From positions 62,001 to 126,000 of the forward strand of contig NZ_QCZI01000002.1 of assembly GCF_003097635.1 (NCBI RefSeq): DNA of 64,000 nucleotides, read 5' to 3'. Positions 17,005 through 26,684 of the stretch are shown here, piece by piece. Position 1 is the first letter of the stretch. Each line of letters begins with the position of its first letter. The DNA is from Flavobacterium psychrotolerans. Lineage in GTDB: Bacteria; Bacteroidota; Bacteroidia; Flavobacteriales; Flavobacteriaceae. Under the pieces are notes generated by a model. It was not told the origin of the DNA. It was given only the letters and a program-made list of their open reading frames with translations, and made no database searches. Position numbers and translations under genes: made by a program.

Positions 17005-18840
17005 ATGAAAAAAATATTTCTACTGGTACTTTTCATTTCATCACAACTATTTGCCCAAATTGACAAAGTAGAACCTCCGTTTTGGTATGCTGGCATGCAT
17101 AATCCAGAAGTACAGATTATGTTCTATGGAAAAGATATCGCTCAATATGAAGTAGCTGTTTCCAACGCCATTATTATAAAAAACGTTCAAAAAACCGAAA
17201 ATCCTAACTACATTTTCGTAACCATCGACACAAAAAACATTCAGGCTCAAGATTTTGTTTTTTCCTTTTCTAAAAACAAGAAAGTCACTTTCACAAAAAA
17301 ATATTCCCTAAAACAACGAAGACAAAATGCTGCTTTACGCAAAAGTTATGATGCTTCAGACATGATTTATCTGGTAATGTCCGACCGATTTGCAAACGGA
17401 AATCCCAATAATGACAGCGATAAATCTGTGATTGAAAAAGCCGACAGAAAAAATCCCGGTGGCAGACACGGTGGCGACATCGAGGGAATGATACAAAATT
17501 TAGATTATATTCAGGAATTGGGTGCAACTGCTCTTTGGCCAACGCCACTTTGCGAAGACAATGACAAACGCTATTCTTATCACACGTATGGACAATCAGA
17601 TGTCTATAAAATCGATCCGAGATTTGGAACTAATGAAGAATATCTGAAATTATCCTCGGAGTTGCACAAGCGAAACATGAAATTGATCATGGATTATGTC
17701 ACCAACCATTGGGGTTCTGAACATTGGATGATGAAAGATTTACCAACTTACGATTGGTTGCATCAATTTCCCGGTTATGCACAAACTAATTACAAAATGA
17801 CCACCCAATTCGATAAAAATGCCTCTGATATTGACGCTAAAATGTGCATGGACGGTTGGTTTGTAAAATCAATGCCCGACTTGAATCAATCCAATCCGTT
17901 ACTATTGAATTATCTTATACAAAATGCGATTTGGTGGATAGAATATGCTGATTTGGATGGGTTTCGTGTTGATACCTATTCATACAATGATAAAGTGGGT
18001 ATTGCAAAATGGACCAAGGCAATTACTGATGAATATCCCTATTTCAATATTGTTGGAGAAGTTTGGATGCACAATCAGGCACAAATGGCCTTTTGGCAAA
18101 AAGACAGTAAAATTGGCGCAATAGAAAATTACAATTCCTATTTACCAAGCGTCATGGATTTTACCTTGCAGGATGCCGCAGGAACCGTATTCAATGAAGA
18201 CGAAGCCAACTGGGAAAAGGGTATGATAAAATTTTACGAGAATTTCACCAACGATTTCTTGTACCCGAACCCAAACAGCATCATGACTTTCGTAGAAAAT
18301 CACGATACCAATCGTCTCAATACTATTTATAAAAACGATTTCAAAAAATACCAAATGGCTATGGCCTTAATTGCAACAGTTCGAGGAATTCCTCAATTGT
18401 ATTATGGTTCTGAAATAGGGATGAATGGTGACAAAAGCAAAGGCGATTCCGAAATCAGAAAAGATTTTCCTGGCGGATGGAAAGGTGATGCCAATAACGC
18501 ATTTCTAAAATCCGGCAGAACTGAAGAGCAACAAAAATTCTTTGACTTCACTTCTAAATTATTTACTTGGAGAAAAACGAATGAAGCAGTACATTTTGGC
18601 AAAATGAAACATTACGTACCTGAAAACAATATTTATGTTTATTTTAGATACACTGATAACAAATCGATTATGGTAATTATGAATAACAATGTTAACAGTC
18701 AATCCTTAAAAACAAGTCGATTTCAGGAAAGCATTCAAAATAATACTTCCGGAAAAGAGATTATTTCCGGAAAATCAATTGATTTAAAAAGTGATATTCT
18801 TATTGAAGGAAAATCGGTTTTGATATTAGAATTGAATTAA
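17005..18840 (+). CDS. Periplasmic GH13 neopullulanase/cyclomaltodextrinase (SusA-like)
   Basis: This 611-residue protein has a signal peptide (1-18) and the N-terminal cyclomaltodextrinase beta domain (about 19-105: VEPPFWYAGMHNPEVQIM). The GH13 barrel has DYVTNHWG (region I), nucleophile Asp323 in GFRVDTY, acid/base Glu352 in IVGEVWMH, and Asp434 in VENHDTNR, followed by a short beta C-domain. The signal peptide lacks a lipobox Cys, so the periplasm is the likely location. It would hydrolyse imported maltodextrins, cyclodextrins or pullulan fragments. It lies between the phosphorylase and the GH31 glucosidase on the same strand. Confidence 0.9.
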   Translation: MKKIFLLVLFISSQLFAQIDKVEPPFWYAGMHNPEVQIMFYGKDIAQYEVAVSNAIIIKNVQKTENPNYIFVTIDTKNIQAQDFVFSFSKNKKVTFTKKYSLKQRRQNAALRKSYDASDMIYLVMSDRFANGNPNNDSDKSVIEKADRKNPGGRHGGDIEGMIQNLDYIQELGATALWPTPLCEDNDKRYSYHTYGQSDVYKIDPRFGTNEEYLKLSSELHKRNMKLIMDYVTNHWGSEHWMMKDLPTYDWLHQFPGYAQTNYKMTTQFDKNASDIDAKMCMDGWFVKSMPDLNQSNPLLLNYLIQNAIWWIEYADLDGFRVDTYSYNDKVGIAKWTKAITDEYPYFNIVGEVWMHNQAQMAFWQKDSKIGAIENYNSYLPSVMDFTLQDAAGTVFNEDEANWEKGMIKFYENFTNDFLYPNPNSIMTFVENHDTNRLNTIYKNDFKKYQMAMALIATVRGIPQLYYGSEIGMNGDKSKGDSEIRKDFPGGWKGDANNAFLKSGRTEEQQKFFDFTSKLFTWRKTNEAVHFGKMKHYVPENNIYVYFRYTDNKSIMVIMNNNVNSQSLKTSRFQESIQNNTSGKEIISGKSIDLKSDILIEGKSVLILELN

Positions 18841-18928
18841 ATAATGAACAATACCAAGACAGACTGAAAGGAAAACATCTGTAAAATTAGATTAATTGAA
18901 TACACTAGATTGTTCAAAATAAATAAAA

Positions 18929-21292
18929 ATGAAAAAACTCCTTATTATACTAATGGCATCAACTATTTCCTTTGCCCAAAATGTAAATAGAAAATTTGAA
19001 AACTATAAAGAAACAAACAATACTTTAGAAGTAAAGACCTCCGATGGTTTATATGTTATAAAACCGTATACCGGAAAAATTGTAGAAACGTCTTTTATTC
19101 CAAATGGAGAAACATTCAATCCAATTTCTCATGCCGTAGTTTTGGAACCAAGAAATGAAAGCTCAAAAGTGATTGAGGCACACAACTTAATAACCTATTC
19201 TACCAGTGGAATTATAATTTCGATACAAAAGGCTCCTTTTAAAATTTCATATTCCTATAAAAACAAAGAATTACTGTCGGAAAAAAACGGGTATACAAAA
19301 AAGGATTCTACCGAAATTTTAGATTTTAATCTAAATCCAACCGAAACCTTATATGGTGGTGGAGCAAGAGCTTTAGGTATGAACCGACGCGGCAACCGTT
19401 TGCAATTGTACAATCGGGCACATTATGGCTATGAAACACGTGCTGAACTGATGAATTTCACCATGCCACTTGTCATGTCATCAAAAATGTATGCCGTCCA
19501 TTTTGACAATGCCCCAATTGGATATTTGGATTTAGATAGCACTAAAAACAATACTTTAGCCTATGAAACCATATCAGGCAGGAAAACCTATCAAGTAATT
19601 GCAGGAGATTCCTGGGCCGATTTAATTTCCAGTTACACTGATTTAACAGGAAAACAACCTTTGCCTGCACGTTGGACTTTAGGTAATTTTTCCAGTAGAT
19701 TTGGGTATCATTCTGAAGAAGAGGTTCGAAAAACCATCGATCGGTTCAACAAAGAGGAAATTCCTGTTGATGCCATAATTCTTGACTTGTATTGGTTTGG
19801 AAAAACGGTTCAAGGAACCATGGGAAATTTGGATTTTGACAAAGAAAAATTTCCGAATCCATCAAAAATGATTGCCGATTTGAATGACAAAGGAGTTAAA
19901 ACAGTTTTGATTACCGAGCCTTTTGTTCTCACCACTTCAAGCAAATGGCAAGAAGCAGTCAATAAAAAAGTATTGGCTACAGACGAATCTGGAAATCCTT
20001 TTATATATGATTTTTATTTTGGAAACACCGGCTTGGTGGACATTTTTAAACCAGAAGGAGCAAATTGGTTTTGGAATATCTACAAAAACTTAATCAATCA
20101 AGGAGTCGGTGGCTTATGGGGAGATTTGGGTGAGCCCGAAGTTTTCCCTTCAAAAGCATTCACGGCTGCCGGAAAAGCCGATGAAGTACATAATATTTAC
20201 GGACACAATTGGGCAAAATTAGTTGCCGAAGGGTATAAAAAAGATTTTCCGAACCAGCGTCCGTTTATCTTGATGCGTTCCGGTTATTCGGGTTCACAAC
20301 GCTTTGGGATGATTCCTTGGTCTGGAGATGTGAGCCGAACCTGGGGCGGGTTGCAATCGCAAACAGAAATTGCGCTACAAATGGGAATGCAGGGAATGGG
20401 CTATATGCACTCTGATTTAGGGGGATTTGCCGGAGATTATTTTGATAACGAATTGTACATCCGCTGGTTGCAATACGGTGTTTTTCAACCGGTTTACCGT
20501 CCGCATGCACAAGAAGATGTGGCTTCTGAACCCGTATATAAAGATGTAGCAACCAAAGCAAAAGCAAAAAAACAAATCGAATTGCGGTACCAAATGTTGC
20601 CCTACAACTATACTTTAGCATTTGAAAACAATCAAAAAGGAACTCCACTAATGCGTCCTTTATTTTTTGAAGAGCCTTCTAACAATAAACTTTTAAACGT
20701 TTGTGAAACCTACCTTTGGGGAAATGACTTTTTAGTGACCCCAATTACCAAGGCTGGAATCACGAAAACATCCGTCTATTTTCCCAACAAGAACAATTGG
20801 TTTGATTTTTATTCAGACAGAAAATATTTAGCTGGAAAAACTGAAGATATTGCAACTTCAGAGGATCATCTTCCGGTATTTGTACGTGGCGGCGCTTTCA
20901 TTCCAATGATAAAAACTATCCAAAACACCTCAAAATATTCGTTGGCCAACTTTGATTTGCATTATTATTTTGATCCTAAAACCTCCAAAAGCCTAGGGAG
21001 AATATATAATGACAATGGGACAACTCCTAATGCTTTCGAAAAGGGCGAATATGAATTATTGAATTTTAGTGGTGTTGCAACTATAAAAAACTTGACAATC
21101 CAATTTAATTCAGAAATAGGAAAAAATTATCAATCGTCAGATAAAAATGTGGCTTTAACCATACATAACGTCAAAGCAAAAAAAGTAACTATTGACGGTA
21201 AAAATACTCCGTTCAAAAGAAACAAAAGCAACATACAAATTCCAGTAATGTGGGAAAAAGGATTGCCAAAAGAAATTAAAATTCAATTATAA
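18929..21292 (+). CDS. Periplasmic GH31 alpha-glucosidase
   Basis: This 787-residue protein has a signal peptide (1-16), an N-terminal galactose-mutarotase-like beta domain, and a GH31 barrel. The nucleophile is Asp399 in LWGDLGEPE and the acid/base is Asp467 in WSGDVSRTW. Supporting blocks are RPFILMRSGYSGSQRFGMIPW and YRPHAQED. It would remove glucose from the non-reducing ends of maltodextrins in the periplasm. The canonical Bacteroides sus locus uses a GH97 enzyme (SusB) at this step, whereas this locus has GH31. The stop codon is one base from the next start, so it is co-translated with the following GH13. Confidence 0.92.
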   Translation: MKKLLIILMASTISFAQNVNRKFENYKETNNTLEVKTSDGLYVIKPYTGKIVETSFIPNGETFNPISHAVVLEPRNESSKVIEAHNLITYSTSGIIISIQKAPFKISYSYKNKELLSEKNGYTKKDSTEILDFNLNPTETLYGGGARALGMNRRGNRLQLYNRAHYGYETRAELMNFTMPLVMSSKMYAVHFDNAPIGYLDLDSTKNNTLAYETISGRKTYQVIAGDSWADLISSYTDLTGKQPLPARWTLGNFSSRFGYHSEEEVRKTIDRFNKEEIPVDAIILDLYWFGKTVQGTMGNLDFDKEKFPNPSKMIADLNDKGVKTVLITEPFVLTTSSKWQEAVNKKVLATDESGNPFIYDFYFGNTGLVDIFKPEGANWFWNIYKNLINQGVGGLWGDLGEPEVFPSKAFTAAGKADEVHNIYGHNWAKLVAEGYKKDFPNQRPFILMRSGYSGSQRFGMIPWSGDVSRTWGGLQSQTEIALQMGMQGMGYMHSDLGGFAGDYFDNELYIRWLQYGVFQPVYRPHAQEDVASEPVYKDVATKAKAKKQIELRYQMLPYNYTLAFENNQKGTPLMRPLFFEEPSNNKLLNVCETYLWGNDFLVTPITKAGITKTSVYFPNKNNWFDFYSDRKYLAGKTEDIATSEDHLPVFVRGGAFIPMIKTIQNTSKYSLANFDLHYYFDPKTSKSLGRIYNDNGTTPNAFEKGEYELLNFSGVATIKNLTIQFNSEIGKNYQSSDKNVALTIHNVKAKKVTIDGKNTPFKRNKSNIQIPVMWEKGLPKEIKIQL

Positions 21293-21293
21293 C

Positions 21294-22970
21294 ATGAAAA
21301 AAATTGCCCTACTCTGTTTAATATCGTTTCTTTTTAACACGACTCCTACATTAGCCCAAACAAAAAAAATTGCCGCTGTGGAAACCAAATCAAAAACAAA
21401 AACTCCTTTCGTTTGGGAAGGTGCCAATCTCTATTTTTTAATGACCGATCGTTTTAATAATGGTGACACCTCTACAGATATCAATTTCAACAGAGACAAG
21501 CCAACCGGAAAATTACGCGGTTTTGAAGGGGGAGATATCAAAGGAGTAATTCAAAAGATTGATGACGGTTATTTTGACAAATTAGGGATCAACGCTATTT
21601 GGTTAACTCCGATTGTAGAGCAAATTCATAACGGCGTGGATGAAGGAACCGGCCTTTCATATGGATTTCATGGGTATTGGACAAGAGATTGGACAAAACT
21701 GGATCCAAATTTTGGAACCGAAAAAGATTTGGCTGAATTAGTGAAAAAGGCACATGCAAAAGGAATTCGTATCGTTCTGGATGGCGTTATCAATCACACT
21801 GGCCCAGTTACCGATGTTGATACTGTTTGGCCAGAGGACTGGGTAAGAACTGGTCCCCAATGCAAATATGATACTTTTCAAAACACGACAGAATGCACAT
21901 TGGTGGCCAATCTTCCAGATGTGAGAACGGAAAGTACAAAAGAAGTTACCCTTCCTCCTTTCTTGATCGATAAATGGAAAAGTGAAGGACGTTACGAACA
22001 AGAAACAAAATCTTTGGATGCGTTTTTTAAAAGAACCGGATATCCTAGAACTCCCAAGTATTATATCATAAAATGGCTAACAGATTACATCACCAAATTT
22101 GGTATTGACGCCTATAGAGCCGATACCGTAAAACATACTGACGAAAGTGTTTGGGCAGATTTTAAAATACAATGTGACTATGCCTTTGCCGATTGGAAAA
22201 AGAACAACCCCACCAAAGTATTGGATAACAACCCGTTTTACACAATTGCCGAGGTTTATAATTACGGTATCAGTGGCGGACAATTGTTCGATTTTGGTGA
22301 TAAAAAAGTCAACTATTATCAAAATGGATTCAATAACATGATCAATTTTGAATTCAAATGGGACGCTAAGAAAGATTACGAATATATATTCTCTAAATAT
22401 TCCCACAAACTGAACACTGAATTGAAAGGCTACAGTGTTTTGAACTATTTATCATCACATGATGACGGAACACCATTTGATCCTAAACGAGACAAAAGCA
22501 TCGAAAGCGGCACAAAACTATTGCTTTCTCCTGGAATTTCCCAAGTATATTATGGGGACGAAACAGGCCGTTCCTTAGTGATTGAGGGAACTCAAGGCGA
22601 TGCCACTTTGCGTTCGTTTATGAATTGGGAAGACGTAAAAACAAATCTGGAAACACAAAAAACACTGTTGCATTGGCAAAAATTAGGACAATTTAGAAAA
22701 AACCATCCAGCTGTTGGAGCGGGAATGCACAAAGTAATTTCAGCTCAACCCTATACGTTCAGCAGAAGTTTTACTAAAGGAAATTTTAAGGATAATGTTG
22801 TAGTTGGATTGGATTTACCAATAGGTAAAAAAATGATTTCTGTTGGCTCAGTTTTCAAAAATGGAACAGTTATTAAAGATACTTATTCCGGAAAAGTAGT
22901 GACCGTTTCAAAAGGAAAAGTAATTATCAATAGTGCCTTTGATATTGTATTGTTAGAATTAAAAAAATAA
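21294..22970 (+). CDS. Periplasmic alpha-amylase family protein (GH13)
   Basis: This 558-residue protein has a signal peptide (1-21, ending TLA-Q). The GH13 barrel starts near residue 42 (WEGANLYFLMTDRFNNGD) and carries DGVINHTG (region I), nucleophile Asp277 in AYRADTVKH, acid/base Glu320 in TIAEVYNYG, and Asp390 in SSHDDGTPF. It probably makes short oligosaccharides in the periplasm, complementing the SusA-like enzyme and the GH31. It is the last gene of the plus-strand operon and is followed by an intrinsic terminator. The exact bond specificity cannot be read from sequence. Confidence 0.88.
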   Translation: MKKIALLCLISFLFNTTPTLAQTKKIAAVETKSKTKTPFVWEGANLYFLMTDRFNNGDTSTDINFNRDKPTGKLRGFEGGDIKGVIQKIDDGYFDKLGINAIWLTPIVEQIHNGVDEGTGLSYGFHGYWTRDWTKLDPNFGTEKDLAELVKKAHAKGIRIVLDGVINHTGPVTDVDTVWPEDWVRTGPQCKYDTFQNTTECTLVANLPDVRTESTKEVTLPPFLIDKWKSEGRYEQETKSLDAFFKRTGYPRTPKYYIIKWLTDYITKFGIDAYRADTVKHTDESVWADFKIQCDYAFADWKKNNPTKVLDNNPFYTIAEVYNYGISGGQLFDFGDKKVNYYQNGFNNMINFEFKWDAKKDYEYIFSKYSHKLNTELKGYSVLNYLSSHDDGTPFDPKRDKSIESGTKLLLSPGISQVYYGDETGRSLVIEGTQGDATLRSFMNWEDVKTNLETQKTLLHWQKLGQFRKNHPAVGAGMHKVISAQPYTFSRSFTKGNFKDNVVVGLDLPIGKKMISVGSVFKNGTVIKDTYSGKVVTVSKGKVIINSAFDIVLLELKK

Positions 22971-22989
22971 TTTCAATTATTTCTTATCA

Positions 22990-23019
22990 AAACGTCTTTA
23001 GAAATGAAGGCGTTTTTTT
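22990..23019 (+). terminator. Intrinsic terminator of the maltose operon
   Basis: AACGTCTT pairs with AAGGCGTT (one G-T pair) and is followed by seven T, 20 bases after the GH13 stop. An ATG at 23004 lies inside the hairpin, which argues against its use as the start of the next gene. Confidence 0.85.
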
Positions 23020-23039
23020 ATGTTTACACTTTAAAAAAC

Positions 23040-23726
23040 ATGAATAAAACCCTTAAAATTGGACATCGCGGTGCAAAAGGATATGCACCCGAAAACACGC
23101 TGCTCTCGTTTCAAAAAGCGATTGATATGGCTGTTGACGGAATAGAACTCGATGTACATTTGAGTTCCGATGGAGAAATTATTGTCATTCACGATGATAC
23201 AATTGACAGAACTACCAACGGAAAAGGAATAGTAAATAAACTATCTTTGTCCGAATTGAGAAAGTTTAAAATTGAAAAGGAACAAACCATCCCTACTCTG
23301 ACTGAAGTTTTCAATTTGGTAAACCAACAGTGTTTCATCAATATTGAACTGAAGGGAAATGGTACAGCAAAGCCTGTTGTTGCACTAATTGAACGTTATG
23401 TTTTAAATAAAAACTGGGATTACAGGCGTTTTCTTATTTCAAGTTTCGATTGGAATGCCTTACAAGAAGTCCGTTTACTGAATTCGAAAATTCCGGTAGG
23501 AGTTTTAACCCAAACCAATTTGGATTTAGCATTGGCTTTTGCCAAATTTATTAAAGCAGAAACGATTCACCCCTATTTTCATTTGTTAACCAAAGAGAAT
23601 ACAAAGCAAATGCATGATGAAGGAATATCGATCTTCTCTTGGACCATCAATGAAATGGAGGACATTCAAAAAATTAAATCATTCAATGTAAACGGAATAA
23701 TTTCAGATTTTCCAGATAGAGTATGA
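23040..23726 (+). CDS. Glycerophosphodiester phosphodiesterase family protein
   Basis: From the ATG at 23040 this gives 228 residues. An in-frame ATG at 23004 lies in the terminator hairpin and would add 12 hydrophobic residues, so it is rejected. GDPD motifs are present: IGHRGAKGYAPENT (catalytic His), GIELDVHLSSDG, VIHDDTIDRTTNGKG (second catalytic His) and INIELKG. It hydrolyses glycerophosphodiesters to glycerol 3-phosphate and an alcohol. There is no signal peptide from this start, so it should be cytoplasmic. The stop overlaps the next start by 4 bases (ATGA), indicating coupled translation. Confidence 0.92.
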   Translation: MNKTLKIGHRGAKGYAPENTLLSFQKAIDMAVDGIELDVHLSSDGEIIVIHDDTIDRTTNGKGIVNKLSLSELRKFKIEKEQTIPTLTEVFNLVNQQCFINIELKGNGTAKPVVALIERYVLNKNWDYRRFLISSFDWNALQEVRLLNSKIPVGVLTQTNLDLALAFAKFIKAETIHPYFHLLTKENTKQMHDEGISIFSWTINEMEDIQKIKSFNVNGIISDFPDRV

Positions 23727-24931
23727 ACCAAAATTTTGACATCATAATAGTTGGCGGTGGAGCCGCTGGATTTTTTACTGCCATAAATATCGTAGAGAAA
23801 AACCCGAAGTTGAAAGTAGCAATCTTGGAACGGGGCAAGGAAGTCTTGTCCAAAGTACGTGTTTCCGGAGGCGGAAGGTGCAATGTAACCCACGCCTGTT
23901 TTGAACCCAATGAACTGGTGAAATTTTATCCGCGTGGCGAGAAAGAATTGCGCGGTCCGTTTCATCAATTTTGTTCGGGAGATACAATTGAATGGTTTGA
24001 AAAACACGGAGTAGCACTCAAAATTGAAGCTGATGGGCGCATGTTTCCAGTTTCTAATTCCTCACAAACCATAATTGATTGTTTCCTACAGGCCACAAAT
24101 AAATTGGGAATTACAATTCTAACAGGACAAAGTGTGCAGTCCATTTTCAAGGCGGAAAATTTCTGGAAAATTGAAACCCAAAACGAAAAATACATTGCCG
24201 AAAAGTTGATTCTAGCCACAGGCAGCAACCATAAAATATGGGAATTGCTGCAAACTTTTGGCCATGCCATAGTTTCCCCCGTCCCGTCCCTATTTACATT
24301 TAACATTAAAGACACGAGAATAAAAGAATTGCCTGGAGTTGCGGCAAATGTTACGGTAACAGTAAAAGACACTAAACTTACTTCAACGGGACCTTTATTA
24401 ATTACGCACTGGGGAATGAGCGGCCCGGCAATTTTAAAACTATCGGCATGGGGTGCCCGAATTTTATTCGATAAAAATTATCAATTTACCATTTATGTTA
24501 ATTGGCTGAATGATTTGGATGTAGAGGATACCGAAAAAATATTGAAAGACTTAAAACAAGAACACGCTAAAAAAGCGGTTTCTAAAAAATCACCTTTTGA
24601 GTTCCCAAATAGACTTTGGGAAAGTTTGGTACTTGCTTCTGGAATTGAATCTGAAACTAAGTGGGCCGATTTATCTAAAATTCAACTGCAAAATTTGGTC
24701 CATCAATTGACAAATGCTACTTTCCAAGTCAATGGGAAAAGCACTTTTAAGGAAGAATTTGTAACTGCAGGCGGAATCAATCTAAAGGAAATCAACTTCA
24801 AAACCATGGAGAGCAAGCTGCATGAAAACCTTTATTTTGCGGGAGAAATCGTGAATATTGACGCGATTACTGGCGGATTTAATTTTCAAAATGCTTGGAC
24901 AAGTGGGTTTATTGTGGCGAATGCAGTTTGA
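23723..24931 (+). CDS. BaiN/HI0933-family NAD(P)/FAD-dependent oxidoreductase
   Basis: This 402-residue protein has the FAD-binding motif IIIVGGGAAGFFTAINI at the N-terminus, the family block KVRVSGGGRCNVTH (about 48-61), and GMSGPAILKLSAWGA in the middle. At the C-terminus it has VTAGGI, LYFAGEIVNIDAITGGFNFQNAW and SGFIVANAV. Proteins of this family (YhiN/HI0933) are flavoproteins of poorly known physiological role. The gene overlaps the GDPD gene by 4 bases and converges on tspO with a 4-base gap. Confidence 0.92.
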   Translation: MNQNFDIIIVGGGAAGFFTAINIVEKNPKLKVAILERGKEVLSKVRVSGGGRCNVTHACFEPNELVKFYPRGEKELRGPFHQFCSGDTIEWFEKHGVALKIEADGRMFPVSNSSQTIIDCFLQATNKLGITILTGQSVQSIFKAENFWKIETQNEKYIAEKLILATGSNHKIWELLQTFGHAIVSPVPSLFTFNIKDTRIKELPGVAANVTVTVKDTKLTSTGPLLITHWGMSGPAILKLSAWGARILFDKNYQFTIYVNWLNDLDVEDTEKILKDLKQEHAKKAVSKKSPFEFPNRLWESLVLASGIESETKWADLSKIQLQNLVHQLTNATFQVNGKSTFKEEFVTAGGINLKEINFKTMESKLHENLYFAGEIVNIDAITGGFNFQNAWTSGFIVANAV

Positions 24932-24935
24932 AAAC

Positions 24936-25412
24936 CTATCTATTCAACCACCAAATACTAATATTTAAAACCGAAGCAAAACTTACCCAAAGTAAATACG
25001 GAATAAATAAATAGCCTGCAATTTTATCTATTTTTCCAAATTTGATATAGGTTTCATAAATCATCAACCACAACAAGATAATTTCTACACCAGCCAACAT
25101 AGGGTTTTTCAATCCAAAAAACAATATTGACCAAAGGCCATTTAAACCCAATTGAATTGCGAAAAAAAGTAAAGCTTTTCTAACAGCTTCTCGTTCAAAA
25201 TCCATTCGACTCCAAACCAAACCTGCCGCAATTCCCATCATAATATACAACAAACTCCAAACGGGTGCAAAAACCCAACTTGGCGGATTAAAACTGGGTT
25301 TAACTAGAGTTGGAAACCACGTTACCACACTGGAACGCGTCACCATTCCCGATACATATCCAATACCAACACAGGTCAAAACGAAAATTAAAATTTTTAC
25401 GTACTTGTTCAT
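24936..25412 (-). CDS. tspO: TspO/MBR-family membrane protein
   Basis: This 158-residue protein has five hydrophobic helices. The TspO signature is present in SSVVTWFPTLVKPSFNPPSWVFAPVW-like order (key parts WFPTLVKPSFNPP and WVFAPVW), and helix 3 has LGLNGLWSILFFGLKNP. It binds porphyrins or other hydrophobic ligands in the membrane, and the family is linked to stress and tetrapyrrole control. It is transcribed alone from a TAAATTTG box 14 bases upstream and divergently from mvaD. Confidence 0.93.
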   Translation of the reverse strand: MNKYVKILIFVLTCVGIGYVSGMVTRSSVVTWFPTLVKPSFNPPSWVFAPVWSLLYIMMGIAAGLVWSRMDFEREAVRKALLFFAIQLGLNGLWSILFFGLKNPMLAGVEIILLWLMIYETYIKFGKIDKIAGYLFIPYLLWVSFASVLNISIWWLNR

Positions 25413-25425
25413 GATAAATTTTCAT

Positions 25426-25433
25426 CAAATTTA
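25426..25433 (-). promoter_or_regulatory. Promoter -7 box (TAAATTTG) for tspO
   Basis: This is a full match to TAnnTTTG on the minus strand, 14 bases before the tspO start codon. Confidence 0.5.
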
Positions 25434-25487
25434 GTCAATTTAACTGCGATTCGACAAATAAAGAAATGAAGGTAAAATCAAAAAAAG

Positions 25488-25495
25488 TATCTTTG
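25488..25495 (+). promoter_or_regulatory. Promoter -7 box (TATCTTTG) for mvaD
   Basis: TATCTTTGCC is the strongest flavobacterial -7 form, 17 bases upstream of the mvaD ATG. Confidence 0.65.
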
Positions 25496-25512
25496 CCTAA
25501 ATTTCAAAAATC

Positions 25513-26625
25513 ATGTTTTCAGCAAACGATTTTATTTCAGCGACTTATTCCAATACCATTGAGAAAGGAAGTTTTACATGGAGCGCGCCAAGTAATATTG
25601 CCTTGGTTAAATATTGGGGCAAAAAAGACAAGCAAATTCCAGCGAATCCATCGGTGAGTTTCACTTTGAATAATTGTAAAACGATTACCAAATTGACTTT
25701 CGTTAAAAGACAAAATGACACTTCGAAATGCGCTGTGCAGGCTGATTTTTCTTTCGATTTGTTTTTTGAAGGAAAACCAAAAGAAGATTTCAAGCCAAAA
25801 ATTCAAAAATTTCTGGAACGAGTTCATCTATATTTACCGTTTTTAGCAGCCTATCATTTTACGATAGACACTCAAAATACGTTTCCCCACAGTTCTGGAA
25901 TTGCTTCATCGGCATCCGGAATGGCAGCCTTAGCAATGAATTTCATGAGTTTGGAAAAAGCATTGAATCCGGAAATGACAGACGACTATTTCTATCAGAA
26001 AGCATCCTTTCTAGCTCGATTAGGTTCCGGAAGTGCCTGCAGAAGCATTAAAGGAAGTGTTGTGGTTTGGGGAACTCATGCCAATATAAAAGGAAGTTCT
26101 GATTTGTTTGGCGTGGAATTCCCGAATGTCATTCACGAAAATTTCAAGAACTATCAAGATACTATTTTACTGGTTGACAAAGGAGAAAAGCAGGTTTCGA
26201 GCACTATTGGACATGATCTCATGCACAACCACCCTTTTGCCGAAAGGCGATTTGCACAGGCGCATGAAAATTTAGACCAACTTTCGACAATACTTGAAAA
26301 TGGAAATTTAGACGAATTTATCAAAATCGTTGAAAGTGAAGCCCTGACATTGCATGCCATGATGATGACGTCGATGCCCTATTTCATTTTGATGAAACCC
26401 AATACGTTGGAAATCATCAATGCGATTTGGAAATTCAGAAATGCAACTAAAATCCCCATTTGTTTTACATTAGACGCAGGCGCCAACGTTCATGTTTTGT
26501 ATCCCGAAAACGTATGCGAAAAAGTTTTGCAATTTATTAAGGACGAATTAGTTGGCTATTGTCAAAATGGTCAGTACATTTGTGACGAAATTGGAATTGG
26601 AAGTCAATTGATAATTAATAATTGA
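25513..26625 (+). CDS. mvaD: Diphosphomevalonate decarboxylase
   Basis: This 370-residue GHMP-superfamily protein has the N-terminal block SAPSNIALVKYWGKKD, the ATP loop PHSSGIASSASGMAALAMNF-type segment (about 118-137), LARLGSGSACRSIKGSVVVWG and a C-terminal TLDAGANVHVLYP. It decarboxylates mevalonate diphosphate to isopentenyl diphosphate with ATP, the last step of the mevalonate route. The last six codons (QLIINN) and the stop lie inside the left inverted repeat of the IVP-type insertion, so the original C-terminus may have been replaced. Confidence 0.93.
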   Translation: MFSANDFISATYSNTIEKGSFTWSAPSNIALVKYWGKKDKQIPANPSVSFTLNNCKTITKLTFVKRQNDTSKCAVQADFSFDLFFEGKPKEDFKPKIQKFLERVHLYLPFLAAYHFTIDTQNTFPHSSGIASSASGMAALAMNFMSLEKALNPEMTDDYFYQKASFLARLGSGSACRSIKGSVVVWGTHANIKGSSDLFGVEFPNVIHENFKNYQDTILLVDKGEKQVSSTIGHDLMHNHPFAERRFAQAHENLDQLSTILENGNLDEFIKIVESEALTLHAMMMTSMPYFILMKPNTLEIINAIWKFRNATKIPICFTLDAGANVHVLYPENVCEKVLQFIKDELVGYCQNGQYICDEIGIGSQLIINN

Positions 26626-26668
26626 TAATTGATAATTGATAATTGATAATTGATAATTGATAATTGAT
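26606..26668. repeat. Tandem heptamer array, nine AATTGAT units
   Basis: Nine consecutive 7-bp units are present. Units 1 and 3-9 read AATTGAT and unit 2 reads AATTAAT. The mvaD stop codon lies in unit 3. The array ends 17 bases before the start of the four-helix-bundle gene. Slippage in copy number would not shift mvaD because its stop is early in the array. Confidence 0.9.
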
Positions 26669-26684
26669 AATGTAAAATTAAAGA

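Noticed and set aside
23004..23039. Longer start for the GDPD gene
   Set aside because: The ATG lies in the terminator hairpin of the preceding operon and would add a short unrelated hydrophobic stretch before the conserved start.
25466..25657. ORF upstream of and overlapping mvaD
   Set aside because: It spans the mvaD promoter box and overlaps the mvaD coding frame; no recognisable protein pattern.
26606..26668. Heptamer array as a CRISPR
   Set aside because: Units are 7 bases with no spacers and no cas genes nearby.
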